A stretch of 64,000 bases of DNA from Mesorhizobium sp. SOD10 (GTDB lineage: Bacteria; Pseudomonadota; Alphaproteobacteria; Rhizobiales; Rhizobiaceae): assembly GCA_000824805.1 (NCBI GenBank), contig CCNA01000056.1, forward strand, positions 39,428 to 103,427, given 5' to 3'. The notes under the pieces are model-generated. The model did no database searches, was not told the origin of the DNA, and saw nothing but the letters and a program-made list of their open reading frames with translations. Below are positions 16,895 to 25,499 of the stretch, in pieces. Each line of letters opens with the position of its first letter. The first letter of the stretch is position 1. Made by a program: the position numbers and the translations under genes.

Positions 16895-17851
16895 ATGACC
16901 CTTTCGACAACGATCCATTCCGACGCGACCCGCCAGCAGGCCGATGCCTGGCGGCGCCAGACCTCGCTGCGCCGCTTCTACACCGCGCTTGGCGTCGCCC
17001 TGCTGCTTGTCGCCATGGGCGCGACCATGTGGTTCGCCGACGAGGCCAATGCCGGCCACTTCTTCGACCGGCTGCCGCACATCCTCGATTTCCTGAGCTG
17101 GCTGATTCCGAAGGACTGGAACGACGTCTGGCGGGCGCTGTTTGACATCGCTTCGCCCAACGACAAGGGCACGCAGGAGTTCAATTTCCCGCTCGGCCGC
17201 GTCTATATCTGGGGCGGCTTCTACATCCCCGAATATTTCGAGTTGATGCTGACCACGGTGAACGTGGCGCTGGTCTCGACCTTCATCGGCTTCGTCTTCG
17301 CCGTTCCCTTCTCCTTCATCGCCGCGCGCAACCTGACGCCGAGCCCGATCCTGCGTCTCATCGTCAAGCGCTTCATGGAACTGCTGCGCGCCTTTCCAGA
17401 GATCGTGATTGCAGGCCTGTTCGCGGCCATCGTCTCGATCGGCCCCGTGGCAGCCATCATCGCCATCGGCCTGCATTCGATCGGCGCGCTGGGCAAGCTG
17501 TTCTACGAGATCAACGAGAATATCGACATGCGCCCCGAGGAGGGCCTGCGCGCCGTCGGCGCCAACTGGTTCGAGCGCGTGCGCTTCGCCGACCTGCCGC
17601 AGGTGTTGCCCAATTTCATGTCCTACACGCTGCTCCGGATCGAGATCAACGTGCGCATCTCGACCATCATGGGCGCAGTCGGCGGCGGCGGCATCGGCGA
17701 GGAACTGAAGCTCGCCATTTCGCGCGGCTTCGGCGCCAAGACGCTGGCGTTGGTGCTCCTGCTCTTCATCACCATCTTCCTCGTCGACCAGTTCTCCGCC
17801 TGGCTGCGCCGCAAGCTCGTAGGCGAGCAGGCTTTCCTGATGAGCGCGTGA
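16895..17851 (+). CDS. phnE: PhnE, phosphonate ABC importer permease 1
   Basis: A 318-residue permease. A first membrane segment lies at about 27-48, and a further five follow an early periplasmic loop. The EAA loop reads MRPEEGLRAVGANWFERVRF, the standard coupling motif for PhnC. ATG 16895 follows the phnD hairpin closely. It ends one base before phnE2, and the two permeases presumably form a heterodimer. Confidence 0.93.
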   Translation: MTLSTTIHSDATRQQADAWRRQTSLRRFYTALGVALLLVAMGATMWFADEANAGHFFDRLPHILDFLSWLIPKDWNDVWRALFDIASPNDKGTQEFNFPLGRVYIWGGFYIPEYFELMLTTVNVALVSTFIGFVFAVPFSFIAARNLTPSPILRLIVKRFMELLRAFPEIVIAGLFAAIVSIGPVAAIIAIGLHSIGALGKLFYEINENIDMRPEEGLRAVGANWFERVRFADLPQVLPNFMSYTLLRIEINVRISTIMGAVGGGGIGEELKLAISRGFGAKTLALVLLLFITIFLVDQFSAWLRRKLVGEQAFLMSA

Positions 17852-17852
17852 T

Positions 17853-19220
17853 ATGGCTGCCATGACCGCCGACGAACTAAGCGCGATCGAGCACCGCCAC
17901 CCGCAGATATTCCGGCGGCCGGCCTACAAGCGCTTTTGGCCGCTGCTGCTGATCGCGGGCACAGCGCTCTATCTTGCCTATGCCTTGTGGTTCTTCAGCC
18001 TGCCGCAGGTGCTGCGAGAGTCGCATTGGGAGCGCCTGCCGCTCTTCCTATCGCAATGGATCAGCTACGACCTCCAGCCGGAATTCCGGCTCGACCAGCC
18101 CGAGATCACGCCGAAATATCCGCGCTTCTCGGCGCTTGGCGAAAACCCCGATCCCGATTGGGTGATCAAGAACCCCGACGGCACTTACACCGTCCAGATC
18201 GACGGTAGCGCCAAATCCGTCACCTTCGACAAGACCAGGGCGACGATCACGGCAAATGGCGAAACCGTGCCCATATCGCTGACCGGCGGCAAGCCGGTGG
18301 TCACGGGCCCAGTGCCCGACTGGGTGACCGTCCATGACGACGAGATCGTCGCCAAGATGGGCTTTGTCGGCGAGGTGCGGGTCACGGTCGACCGCGTCAA
18401 AGTGCGCAAGCGCTTCCTCGGCTGGGCGAATTTCGTCTTCGACACGCGCTCGCCCTTTTTCGGCAAACCGGCCGGCGAGGTCATCTCGCTGATCGTCTCC
18501 GGGCCTGAGCTCCGGCCCGGCACGTCCAACCTCGCTCTGGCGGCCGACAACATCTGGAACAATGCGCAGTGGCAGCATGGCGACGTCTGGACGAAGCTGC
18601 TGCAGACCATCGTCATGGCGTTCCTCGGCACGCTGCTCGGCGGCATCGTCGCCTTCCCGCTTGCCTTCTTCGCCGCCCGCAACATCACGCCGAGCGGCGT
18701 GCTGAGCCAGGTGCTGAAACGCTTCTTCGACTTCATGCGCTCGGTCGACATGCTGATCTGGGCGCTGTTCTTCACCCGCGCCTTCGGCCCCGGACCGCTG
18801 GCCGGCAGCGCCGCGATCTTCTTCACCGAAATCGGCACATTGGGCAAAACCTATTCCGAGGCGCTGGAGAACATCGACGATAAGCCACGCGAAGGCGTGC
18901 TGTCGACCGGCGCCAACGGCATTTTGGTGCAGCGCTACGGCGTGCTGCCGGAAGTGGTGCCGGTCTTCATCAGCCAGACGCTCTACCAGTGGGAATCGAA
19001 CACCCGCGGCGCGACCATCATCGGTGCCGTCGGCGCCGGCGGCATCGGCCTGAAATTGTGGGAAGCGATGCGCACCAATTCGAACTGGGCCAACGTCTTC
19101 TACATGGTGCTTTTGACGCTGCTCGTTGTCTTCATCTTCGACAACATCTCGAACTTCCTGCGCCGAAGGCTGAGCCGCACGCTGCACGATTACAATCGGC
19201 TGCAGGCTGAGCGGGGGTAG
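17853..19220 (+). CDS. phnE: PhnE, phosphonate ABC importer permease 2 with periplasmic insert
   Basis: A 455-residue permease, about 140-180 residues longer than an ordinary PhnE. After a first membrane segment (about 28-48) comes a soluble stretch to about residue 245 with beta-rich segments such as TYTVQIDGSAKSVTFD and EVRVTVDRVKVRKRFLGWA, then the normal permease core with an EAA loop (KPREGVLSTGANGILVQRYG). The soluble part should lie in the periplasm. This long form is known beside a short PhnE in alphaproteobacteria. It is the last gene of the phn locus; repeat family C follows. Confidence 0.9.
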   Translation: MAAMTADELSAIEHRHPQIFRRPAYKRFWPLLLIAGTALYLAYALWFFSLPQVLRESHWERLPLFLSQWISYDLQPEFRLDQPEITPKYPRFSALGENPDPDWVIKNPDGTYTVQIDGSAKSVTFDKTRATITANGETVPISLTGGKPVVTGPVPDWVTVHDDEIVAKMGFVGEVRVTVDRVKVRKRFLGWANFVFDTRSPFFGKPAGEVISLIVSGPELRPGTSNLALAADNIWNNAQWQHGDVWTKLLQTIVMAFLGTLLGGIVAFPLAFFAARNITPSGVLSQVLKRFFDFMRSVDMLIWALFFTRAFGPGPLAGSAAIFFTEIGTLGKTYSEALENIDDKPREGVLSTGANGILVQRYGVLPEVVPVFISQTLYQWESNTRGATIIGAVGAGGIGLKLWEAMRTNSNWANVFYMVLLTLLVVFIFDNISNFLRRRLSRTLHDYNRLQAERG

Positions 19221-19269
19221 CCTTGTGGCGCAAAAGCGTGGGTATCGTATAGTGCCGCGCCAAGGTCGA

Positions 19270-19444
19270 CCCCCACTCCGTCGAGCTGCGCTCGACACCT
19301 CTCCCCCGATCGACGGGGTAGAGGAAAGGCGCCAGACTGTCGGAGCTGCGCCTGTCCTCGAAGGCCTCTCCCGGCGCCGGGCTCCCTTCCCTCTCCCTCC
19401 GGAGGGGGGAGAGGTGGCTCGGCGAAGCCGAGACGGAGTGGGGG
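19270..19444. repeat. Palindromic repeat, family C copy 1
   Basis: CCCCCACTCCGTC (19270-19282) pairs with GACGGAGTGGGGG (19432-19444), enclosing smaller palindromes rich in CTCTCCCC/GGGGAGAG. It fills the 288-bp gap between phnE2 and the convergent epimerase gene; no gene is seen there. Confidence 0.75.
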
Positions 19445-19508
19445 AACCACCTGGCAATCGCTTCAAACGCAAATGGAACAGGCGCCACTATCGCCCGATC
19501 GGTGCACC

Positions 19509-20360
19509 CTAAGCCGCCTTCTTCCACCCATCCCTGATATGCCGATACCCGTCCCGATAAACCGCCTCCGGGCTCTCCGCGAAATCGCGCCAAACCTTCG
19601 TCGCCGCCGCCAGATCCTTCAGCGAGCGTCCGAACGACTCGATGGTCAGCCAGTCGTCATAACCGCTCTTTCGGATGGCAGAAAAAGTCTCTTTCCACGG
19701 AATATTGCCGCGCCCCGGCACGCCGCGGTCGTTCTCCGAAATATGGATATGAACGATGTTCCTCCGGTTGCGCGTGTAGGCGCCGATCGGATCTGCCTCC
19801 TCGATATTGGCATGGAAAGTGTCGTACATCCCCCTGATGTGCGGCCGGCCGATCGCGTCGATATGCTCTGACAGGTCGGCCATGGTGTTGACCAGATAGC
19901 ATTCGAAGCGGTTGAGCGCTTCCAGCCCGATGGTGACGCCCTTCTTGCCGGCATGGTCGCCGATGGCGCGCTGCGAGGCGACCGAGCGCTTCTTCTCCGC
20001 GGAAGTCGGCCCGCTGCCGGAAAAGGCGCCGAGCGTCGAATGCAGCGGCCCGCTGAGTGTGTTGGCGCCAAGGGCAGCGCTGCAGTCGATCGCCCATTTC
20101 ATGTAATCGATGCCGGCTTTGCGCGTGGCGCCATCCGGCGAGATCAGGTTCATCGCCGGATCGCCCATGGCCGAGACCGCGGTGCGCTCCAGGCCGATGC
20201 GGTCGAGCATTTCGCCGAGCTTTTTGTAGTCGTCAGGCGCCCCGACAAAGACCGGTATCTCGACGCCATCGAAGCCGGTCTCCTTGATGTCCTTCAGCAG
20301 CGCCTCGTGCTTCTTCGAGACGCTGGTGGTCCACAAGAACATGCACATGCCGATTTTCAT
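19509..20360 (-). CDS. Sugar isomerase/epimerase, TIM barrel (tagatose 3-epimerase-like)
   Basis: A 283-residue AP-endonuclease-2-fold protein beginning MKIGMCMFLWTTSVSKKHEA. The four metal-site segments of ketose 3-epimerases are present: E in IGLEALNRFE, D in MYDTFHANIEE, H in HIHISENDRG and E in TIESFG. I chose ATG 20360 because GGAGGGG lies just before it; an upstream start at 20390 adds only a charged decapeptide. The gene lies downstream of the Gfo/Idh/MocA gene on the same strand, separated by repeat family C. The sugar is unknown. Confidence 0.85.
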   Translation of the reverse strand: MKIGMCMFLWTTSVSKKHEALLKDIKETGFDGVEIPVFVGAPDDYKKLGEMLDRIGLERTAVSAMGDPAMNLISPDGATRKAGIDYMKWAIDCSAALGANTLSGPLHSTLGAFSGSGPTSAEKKRSVASQRAIGDHAGKKGVTIGLEALNRFECYLVNTMADLSEHIDAIGRPHIRGMYDTFHANIEEADPIGAYTRNRRNIVHIHISENDRGVPGRGNIPWKETFSAIRKSGYDDWLTIESFGRSLKDLAAATKVWRDFAESPEAVYRDGYRHIRDGWKKAA

Positions 20361-20412
20361 CAACACCCCCTCCCTCTGACGGCGGGCCAACTCCTCCGTC
20401 GGCTACGCCGCA

Positions 20413-20561
20413 CTCCCCCTCATCCGGCCGCTTCGCGGCCCTCTTCTCCCCGGTGGGAGAAGAGGTCGGCGCCGGCGTTGCTTGTCTCCTCTCCCCTTGG
20501 GGAGAGGTCGGATTGCCCCGAATTGCTCTTCGCAATTCGGCTGGCAATCCGGGTGAGGGAC
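20413..20561. repeat. Palindromic repeat, family C copy 2
   Basis: Starts CTCCCCCTCATCCGGCC and ends CAATCCGGGTGAGGGA, with internal stems GGCCGCTTCGCGGCC, CTTCTCCCC/GGTGGGAGAAG and AATTGC..GCAATT. It separates two same-strand genes. The related copy at 43296-43445 shares long stretches. Confidence 0.75.
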
Positions 20562-20583
20562 TCCCTTGGATGACGCAGCCGTC

Positions 20584-21771
20584 CTAGAGCTTCGTCCACG
20601 CCCCGTTCTTCCTCGACGACTTCACGCAGGCCTCGATAAAGGCCATGCCTTCGACGCCATCCGCGATCGTCGGGAAGACCACATCCTTGGCCGGCTTGCC
20701 GCCCTTCCTGCGCGCCGCGCGGATGGCGCGGGCGGCCTCCTGGTAGATGTTGGCGAAACCTTCGAGATAGCCCTCCGGATGGCCGGACGGCACGCGGCTG
20801 ACGCGCGCGGCCACCGGCATCGCGCCGGCGCCTGCCCGCGTCAGAAGCTGCTTCGGTTGGCTGAAGGGCGTGTACCAGAGATAGTTCGGATCGGCCTGGA
20901 CCCACTCCAGCCCGCCCTTGGAGCCGTAGATGCGCAGCTTCAGCCCGTTCTCATGGCCTGGCGCCACCTGGCTCGCCCAGATCATGCCCTTGGCCGGATG
21001 CTTGTCGCCGACCGGCTTGAAGCGCAGCATGACATTGACATTGTCGTCGAGCTGGCGTCCCGGCACGAACGCGTCGAGATCGGCCGACAAGGAATCCAGC
21101 TCCAGTCCCGACACGAAGCGGGCAAGATTATAGGCATGCGTACCGATGTCGCCCAGCGCGCCGCCGGCGCCCGCCTGCTTGGGGTCGGAGCGCCATGAGG
21201 CCTGCTTCTGGCCGGTAGCAGCAAGGTCCTCGGTCAGCCAATCCTGCGGATATTCCGACTGCACGATGCGGATGTCGCCAAGCATGCCTTTGGCCACCAT
21301 CTCGCGTGCCTGCCTGATCATCGGATAGGCCGTGTAATTGTGGGTGAGCACGAACACCTTGCCGGTCTTCTCGACAAGCGCCGCGAGCTTCTTGGCTTCC
21401 GCCAGCGAGGTTGCCAGCGGCTTGTCACAGATGACATGGATGCCGGCCTCGAGGAAGGCTTTCGCCGCCGGGACATGCACATTGTTGGGCGTGACGATCG
21501 CCACCGCCTCGATGCCGTCGGGACGCTTGGCTTCAGCCTTGGCCATCTCGGCATAGGAGCTGTAGCTGCGCTCCGGATCTAGCCCGAGCTCGGCGGCGGA
21601 AGCCTTTGCCCGTGCCGGGTCCGACGACAGCGCACCGGCCACCAGCACGAAGTCATTGTCCATACGCGCCGCGATGCGGTGCACCGCGCCGATGAAGGCG
21701 CCCTGCCCGCCGCCAACCATGCCATAGCGGATCGGGCCGCCTCCCGCTTCCGACTTCGATGCGCCGACCAT
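20584..21771 (-). CDS. Gfo/Idh/MocA-family sugar oxidoreductase
   Basis: A 395-residue NAD(P)-dependent oxidoreductase. The N-terminal Rossmann motif is GMVGGGQGAFIGAVHR; the catalytic-lysine motif ICDKPLATS lies near residue 105, and the C-terminal beta-sheet domain includes GALGDIGTHAYNLARF. ATG 21771 follows GAGGGA. It is flanked on the same strand by two TIM-barrel sugar isomerases (21927-22982 and 19509-20360). Such triads act in 3-keto-sugar, inositol-like and related pathways, where the oxidoreductase makes or uses a ketose that the isomerases process. Confidence 0.9.
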   Translation of the reverse strand: MVGASKSEAGGGPIRYGMVGGGQGAFIGAVHRIAARMDNDFVLVAGALSSDPARAKASAAELGLDPERSYSSYAEMAKAEAKRPDGIEAVAIVTPNNVHVPAAKAFLEAGIHVICDKPLATSLAEAKKLAALVEKTGKVFVLTHNYTAYPMIRQAREMVAKGMLGDIRIVQSEYPQDWLTEDLAATGQKQASWRSDPKQAGAGGALGDIGTHAYNLARFVSGLELDSLSADLDAFVPGRQLDDNVNVMLRFKPVGDKHPAKGMIWASQVAPGHENGLKLRIYGSKGGLEWVQADPNYLWYTPFSQPKQLLTRAGAGAMPVAARVSRVPSGHPEGYLEGFANIYQEAARAIRAARRKGGKPAKDVVFPTIADGVEGMAFIEACVKSSRKNGAWTKL

Positions 21772-21797
21772 TTTTGTCCCTCCATTGTCTGAGATAC

Positions 21798-21917
21798 CCC
21801 TCCCCCTTGAGGCGAGGGTGTCCCGCAGGGCCGGGTGGGCTCGGTAGGTGCCGAGCTCTACGCCCGGCGCCCCCCCGATCCGGCGCGCGGATCGACCCTC
21901 CCCTCAAGGGGGAGGGA
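21798..21917. repeat. Palindromic repeat, family C copy 3
   Basis: CCCTCCCCCTTGAGG at the left (from 21798) pairs with CCTCAAGGGGGAGGG (21903-21917), with an internal GAGCTC/CGCGCG-rich core. Fills the gap between two same-strand genes. Confidence 0.7.
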
Positions 21918-21926
21918 ACGCAAGTG

Positions 21927-22982
21927 TCAAATCCCCATCATCGCCCGCAACAGCTTCTTGTCGGTTGTGCCGGCGGCGAAATCGTCGAAGGCCTTCTCCG
22001 TCACCCGGATGATGTGGTGCTGGATGAAAGGCGCGCCCTCGGCCGCGCCGTCCTCGGGATGCTTCAGGCAGCACTCCCATTCCAGCACCGCCCAGGAATC
22101 GTAATTGTACTGGGTGAGCTTGGAGAAGATGCCGCCGAAATCCACCTGCCCGTCGCCCAGCGAACGGAAGCGGCCCGCCCGGTTCACCCAGCCCTGGTAG
22201 CCGGAATAGACGCCTTGCCGCCCGGTCGGGTTGAACTCGGCGTCCTTCACGTGGAACGCCTTGATGCGCTCGTGATAGATGTCGATGAACTCGAGATAGT
22301 CGAGCTGCTGCAGCAGGAAATGCGACGGATCGTAGTTGATGTTGCAGCGCTTGTGCCCGCCGACCGCGTCTAAAAACATCTCGAAGGTCGCGCCGTCGAA
22401 CACGTCTTCGGAAGGATGTATCTCGTAGCCGACGTCGACGCCATTGTCCTCATAGACATCGAGGATCGGTCTCCAGCGCTTGCCGAGTTCGTCGAAGGCT
22501 TCCTCGATCAGTCCGGCCGGCCGCTGCGGGAAGGGATAGAGGTAAGGGAAGGCCAACGAGCCGGTGAACGAGACTGAAGCGTTCAGCCCCAGATTGCGCG
22601 ATGCCTTGGCGCCGAACTTCATCTGTTCGACGGCCCATTCCTGCCGTGCCTTGGGATTGTTGTGCACCGATGGCGGCGCGAAGCCATCCATCTGCGCGTC
22701 ATAGGCGGGATGCACCGCCACCAGTTGGCCCTGCAGATGCGTCGACAATTCAGTGATCTCGACGCCGGCGTCAGCGCAAATGCCTTTCACCTCGTCGCAA
22801 TAGGCCTTCGACGACGCAGCTTTCTTCAGATCAAAGAGGCGTCCGTCCCAGGTCGGGATCTGCACGCCCTTATAGCCGAGCCCTGCCGCCCACTTGGTTA
22901 TCGAAGCCAGCGAATTGAACGGCGCGGCGTCACCCGCGAACTGCGCCAGAAACAGGCCGGGACCCTTCATCGTCGTCGGCAT
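21927..22982 (-). CDS. Sugar isomerase/epimerase, TIM barrel
   Basis: A 351-residue AP-endonuclease-2-fold protein. Metal-site candidates are E in YEIHPSEDVF, D in NINYDPSHFLLQQ, H in AFHVKDAEF and E in VLEWECC. The ATG at 22982 is favoured: GGGAGG lies 6 bases before it, while the ATG at 22988 sits directly on that site. This longer barrel type is often found with Gfo/Idh/MocA oxidoreductases, as here (next gene 20584-21771). It is divergent from the epimerase at 23383, with TGGT-N3-ACCA sites between. Confidence 0.85.
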   Translation of the reverse strand: MPTTMKGPGLFLAQFAGDAAPFNSLASITKWAAGLGYKGVQIPTWDGRLFDLKKAASSKAYCDEVKGICADAGVEITELSTHLQGQLVAVHPAYDAQMDGFAPPSVHNNPKARQEWAVEQMKFGAKASRNLGLNASVSFTGSLAFPYLYPFPQRPAGLIEEAFDELGKRWRPILDVYEDNGVDVGYEIHPSEDVFDGATFEMFLDAVGGHKRCNINYDPSHFLLQQLDYLEFIDIYHERIKAFHVKDAEFNPTGRQGVYSGYQGWVNRAGRFRSLGDGQVDFGGIFSKLTQYNYDSWAVLEWECCLKHPEDGAAEGAPFIQHHIIRVTEKAFDDFAAGTTDKKLLRAMMGI

Positions 22983-23084
22983 CGGCATCCTCCCTCTTTG
23001 TTTTCGCGAACCAAGCATAGCGTCGATTGGAGCAAGGGCCAGCCTGTTTGGTGGTCCTATCGGCATCTGAACGCCATGTCATTC

Positions 23085-23095
23085 TGGTATTACCA
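23085..23095. promoter_or_regulatory. FCD/GntR-type operator TGGTATTACCA
   Basis: A perfect 11-bp palindrome in the 400-bp divergent gap 22983-23382, about 100 bp before the 22982 start. The identical 11-mer is found at 39764-39774. TGGT-N3-ACCA is the FadR/FCD-type recognition pattern. The FCD regulator at 25500 is a candidate binder. Confidence 0.6.
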
Positions 23096-23264
23096 AATCC
23101 CGTAATTCGGTCAAGCGCCCGAAAACCTCGAAGGAGGGGGAGACCGCTAGTCAAAAAAGCAAAATTACCTCGTTAAATCATGAAATTGACCGACATGCTG
23201 AGCTTCCCATGCCCACTTCTTGCCGCGCATGAAAATTTGCTGTAGAGGTCATGGCAGGCCCAAT

Positions 23265-23275
23265 TGGTCGAACCA
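23265..23275. promoter_or_regulatory. FCD/GntR-type operator TGGTCGAACCA
   Basis: TGGTCGAACCA in the context AATTGGTCGAACCAGTT; the same 11-mer occurs at 39940-39950. It lies 107 bp before the epimerase start at 23383. The rest of the gap shows no gene. Confidence 0.6.
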
Positions 23276-23382
23276 GTTTCGAGGAAAATGCTGGCAACGC
23301 CTTGGGGAGGAAACGTGCGGCCACCTCTGTCGGAGGCGTCGCGGGTAAAAATGTGACAGGCGAATTCTGGGAAGGATAGACC

Positions 23383-24270
23383 ATGCATCTTTCGACGCAC
23401 AATTGGATGCGGGCGGAGCCGCTCGAAGTGACGCTAAAGCGCATCAAGAAGTTCGGCTACGAATCGATCGAGATTTCCGGCGAGCCCGAGCAATACAAGA
23501 CCAACGAGACGCGCGCGCTTCTGAAGGAGCACGGCATTCGCTGCTGGGGCTCGGTGACGCTGATGCTGGGCGAACGCAACCTCGCCGCTAAGGACCAGGG
23601 CCAGCGTGAGCGTTCAGTCCAATATGTCAAGGACGTGCTCACCATGGTGAGCGAGCTCGACGGCGAGATCATCACGCTGGTGCCCGCGACCGTCGGCAAG
23701 GTCGTGCCGGACGGCACCGAGGCGGAGGAATGGGGTTGGGTGGTCGACGCCACGCGCGAATGCTTCACCCATGCCAAGAAGGTCGGCGTCAGGATCGCCG
23801 TCGAGCCGCTCAATCGCTTCGAGACCTACCTCTTCAACCGCGGCGCCCAGGCGCTGGCGCTCGCCGATGCGGTGAGCCCTGAATGCGGCGTCTGCCTCGA
23901 CGCCTACCACATCCACATGGAGGAATTTAACGTCTATGACGCGATCCGTCAGGTCGGGAAGCGCCTGTTCGACTTCCATGTCGCCGACAACAACCGCTTC
24001 GCCGCCGGCCTTGGCCAGATCGACTGGCCGAAGATCGTCGGCACGCTGAAGGAGATCGGCTATGACGGCGCGCTGACGAACGAATTCGTCGCACCCGTCG
24101 ACCGCACGCCGGCCGCGCCCTATCCGGAGATGGTCGAGCGCAATCCGGTCGACATCTCGCCCGAGCAGCTCAAGTTCATCCAGGACCACGGCTCCAGCTT
24201 GCTCACGGAAAAGTTCTACACCGACCAGATGCGCATCACCGCTGAAACGCTGCTGCCACTGATCAAGTGA
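23383..24270 (+). CDS. Sugar isomerase/epimerase, TIM barrel (tagatose 3-epimerase-like)
   Basis: A 295-residue AP-endonuclease-2-fold protein. The metal-site segments are E in IAVEPLNRFETY, D in VCLDAYHIHMEE, H in FDFHVADNNR and E in LTNEFVAPV. ATG 23383 follows GGAAGG. It is the first gene of a plus-strand set: epimerase, enolase-superfamily dehydratase, FCD regulator and 2-hydroxyacid dehydrogenase. Two TGGT-N3-ACCA palindromes lie in its upstream region. A D-tagatose/L-ribulose 3-epimerase-type reaction is likely, substrate unknown. Confidence 0.87.
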   Translation: MHLSTHNWMRAEPLEVTLKRIKKFGYESIEISGEPEQYKTNETRALLKEHGIRCWGSVTLMLGERNLAAKDQGQRERSVQYVKDVLTMVSELDGEIITLVPATVGKVVPDGTEAEEWGWVVDATRECFTHAKKVGVRIAVEPLNRFETYLFNRGAQALALADAVSPECGVCLDAYHIHMEEFNVYDAIRQVGKRLFDFHVADNNRFAAGLGQIDWPKIVGTLKEIGYDGALTNEFVAPVDRTPAAPYPEMVERNPVDISPEQLKFIQDHGSSLLTEKFYTDQMRITAETLLPLIK

Positions 24271-24291
24271 CTTCCGACTGAAACCTGTCCC

Positions 24292-24310
24292 TTCCGCCCG
24301 GCGGGCGGAA
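24292..24310 (+). other. Small hairpin in the epimerase-dehydratase gap
   Basis: TTCCGCCC (24292-24299) pairs with GGGCGGAA (24303-24310) around a 3-base loop, 17 bp before the next start. No T-run; perhaps a translation or stability element. Confidence 0.45.
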
Positions 24311-24327
24311 AGGCCCGAAGGAAAAAC

Positions 24328-25497
24328 ATGCGCATCAAAAGCGTCCAGGCCTGGTGGGTTCGTATCCCGATCGAAGTCGCGAAGCAGCATCGCAGCGATT
24401 TCGGTCAGGTGACGACGTTCGACGCCGCCATTCTGCGCATAGAGACCGATGACGGCCTGGTCGGCTGGGGTGAGGGCAAGAACGCCGCCGGCAGCGCCGG
24501 CAGCTACGGTGCGCTGGTCCACATGCTGAACCACGAGATCGCGCCGCAACTCATCGGCCGCGACCCGGCCGACATCGGCATCATCTGGGAGATGCTCTAT
24601 AACGGCGTTCGGCACGAGACGGCGGCGCATGCCGGCCATGCCATGCCGCAGCTGGCGCGGCGCGGCATGAGCGTGGCGGCGATCAGCGCCGTCGATATCG
24701 CGCTCTGGGACATCCTCGGCAAGGCGCTCGGAAAGCCGGTGTGGCGGCTGCTCGGCGGCCGCAAGGTCGAGCGCATGCAGGCCTATGCCTCGGGCGGCTG
24801 GGCCCCCGCCGACGCGATCGGCGAGCAGTTGAAATCCTACATCGCCAAGGGTGGCTTCAAGGCGCTGAAGATGCGCGTCGGCGCCATGGACGGCGCCCCG
24901 CATATTTCGGCCGCGCGCGTGCGCGCCGCGCGAAAGGCGATCGGCCCCGACGTCGATCTGATGGTCGACGCGCACGGCACCTATACCGTCGCCGAGGCCA
25001 AGCGCTTCATCAAGCTCACTGCCGATCTCGACCTTGCCTGGTTCGAGGAACCGGTGATCGCCGACGACAAGCCGGGCATGGCCGAGGTGCGCGCCTCCGG
25101 CTCGACCCCAATCGCCACCGGCGAGAGCGAGGCGACGCGCTACGCCTTCCGCGACCTGGCGATGCAGAAATCCGCCGACATCTTCCAGCCGGATCCGGCA
25201 TTTTGCGGCGGCATTAGCGAGGCGATGAAGATCGGCACCATCGCCAGCGCCTTCAACCTGCGCTTCGCACCGCATCTATGGGCCGGCGCGCCCTGCTTCT
25301 TTGCCGGGTTGCATGTGTGTGCCGCCTCGCCCGCCAGCTTCATCATCGAATATTCGCTCGGCGCCAATCCGATGATCCACGACCTGGTCGAGGAGACTGT
25401 CGAAGCGAAGGACGGTATGATAGCGATCCCTGAAAAGCCCGGTTTGGGATTCACCATCTCCGAGCGATTCCTGGAGGCGCACGCGCAACGTATTTGA
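24328..25497 (+). CDS. Enolase-superfamily dehydratase, mandelate racemase subgroup
   Basis: A 389-residue protein with an N-terminal capping domain and a C-terminal barrel. Metal ligands are D214 (MVDAHGTY), E240 (WFEEPV) and E266 (ATGESEATR). The acid/base set is K181-x-R183 (KMRVG) plus the D289-H316 dyad (FQPDPAFCGG and FAPHLWAG), typical of acid-sugar dehydratases in the mandelate racemase subgroup. The Arg in place of the second Lys of K-x-K marks a subfamily difference. It lies between an epimerase and an FCD regulator, so a sugar-acid substrate is likely; which one cannot be told. Confidence 0.87.
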   Translation: MRIKSVQAWWVRIPIEVAKQHRSDFGQVTTFDAAILRIETDDGLVGWGEGKNAAGSAGSYGALVHMLNHEIAPQLIGRDPADIGIIWEMLYNGVRHETAAHAGHAMPQLARRGMSVAAISAVDIALWDILGKALGKPVWRLLGGRKVERMQAYASGGWAPADAIGEQLKSYIAKGGFKALKMRVGAMDGAPHISAARVRAARKAIGPDVDLMVDAHGTYTVAEAKRFIKLTADLDLAWFEEPVIADDKPGMAEVRASGSTPIATGESEATRYAFRDLAMQKSADIFQPDPAFCGGISEAMKIGTIASAFNLRFAPHLWAGAPCFFAGLHVCAASPASFIIEYSLGANPMIHDLVEETVEAKDGMIAIPEKPGLGFTISERFLEAHAQRI

Positions 25498-25499
25498 CG

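Noticed and set aside
15863..17863. 666-residue minus-strand frame opposite phnD/phnE
   Set aside because: Antisense of clear phn genes; composition (Asp/Arg/Gly-rich) is typical of shadows.
19270..21917. Repeat family C copies considered as CRISPR
   Set aside because: They are isolated palindromes of different lengths, not regularly spaced direct repeats with spacers, and no cas gene is near.
23614..25275. 553-residue minus-strand frame opposite the epimerase/dehydratase genes
   Set aside because: Antisense shadow without recognisable domains.
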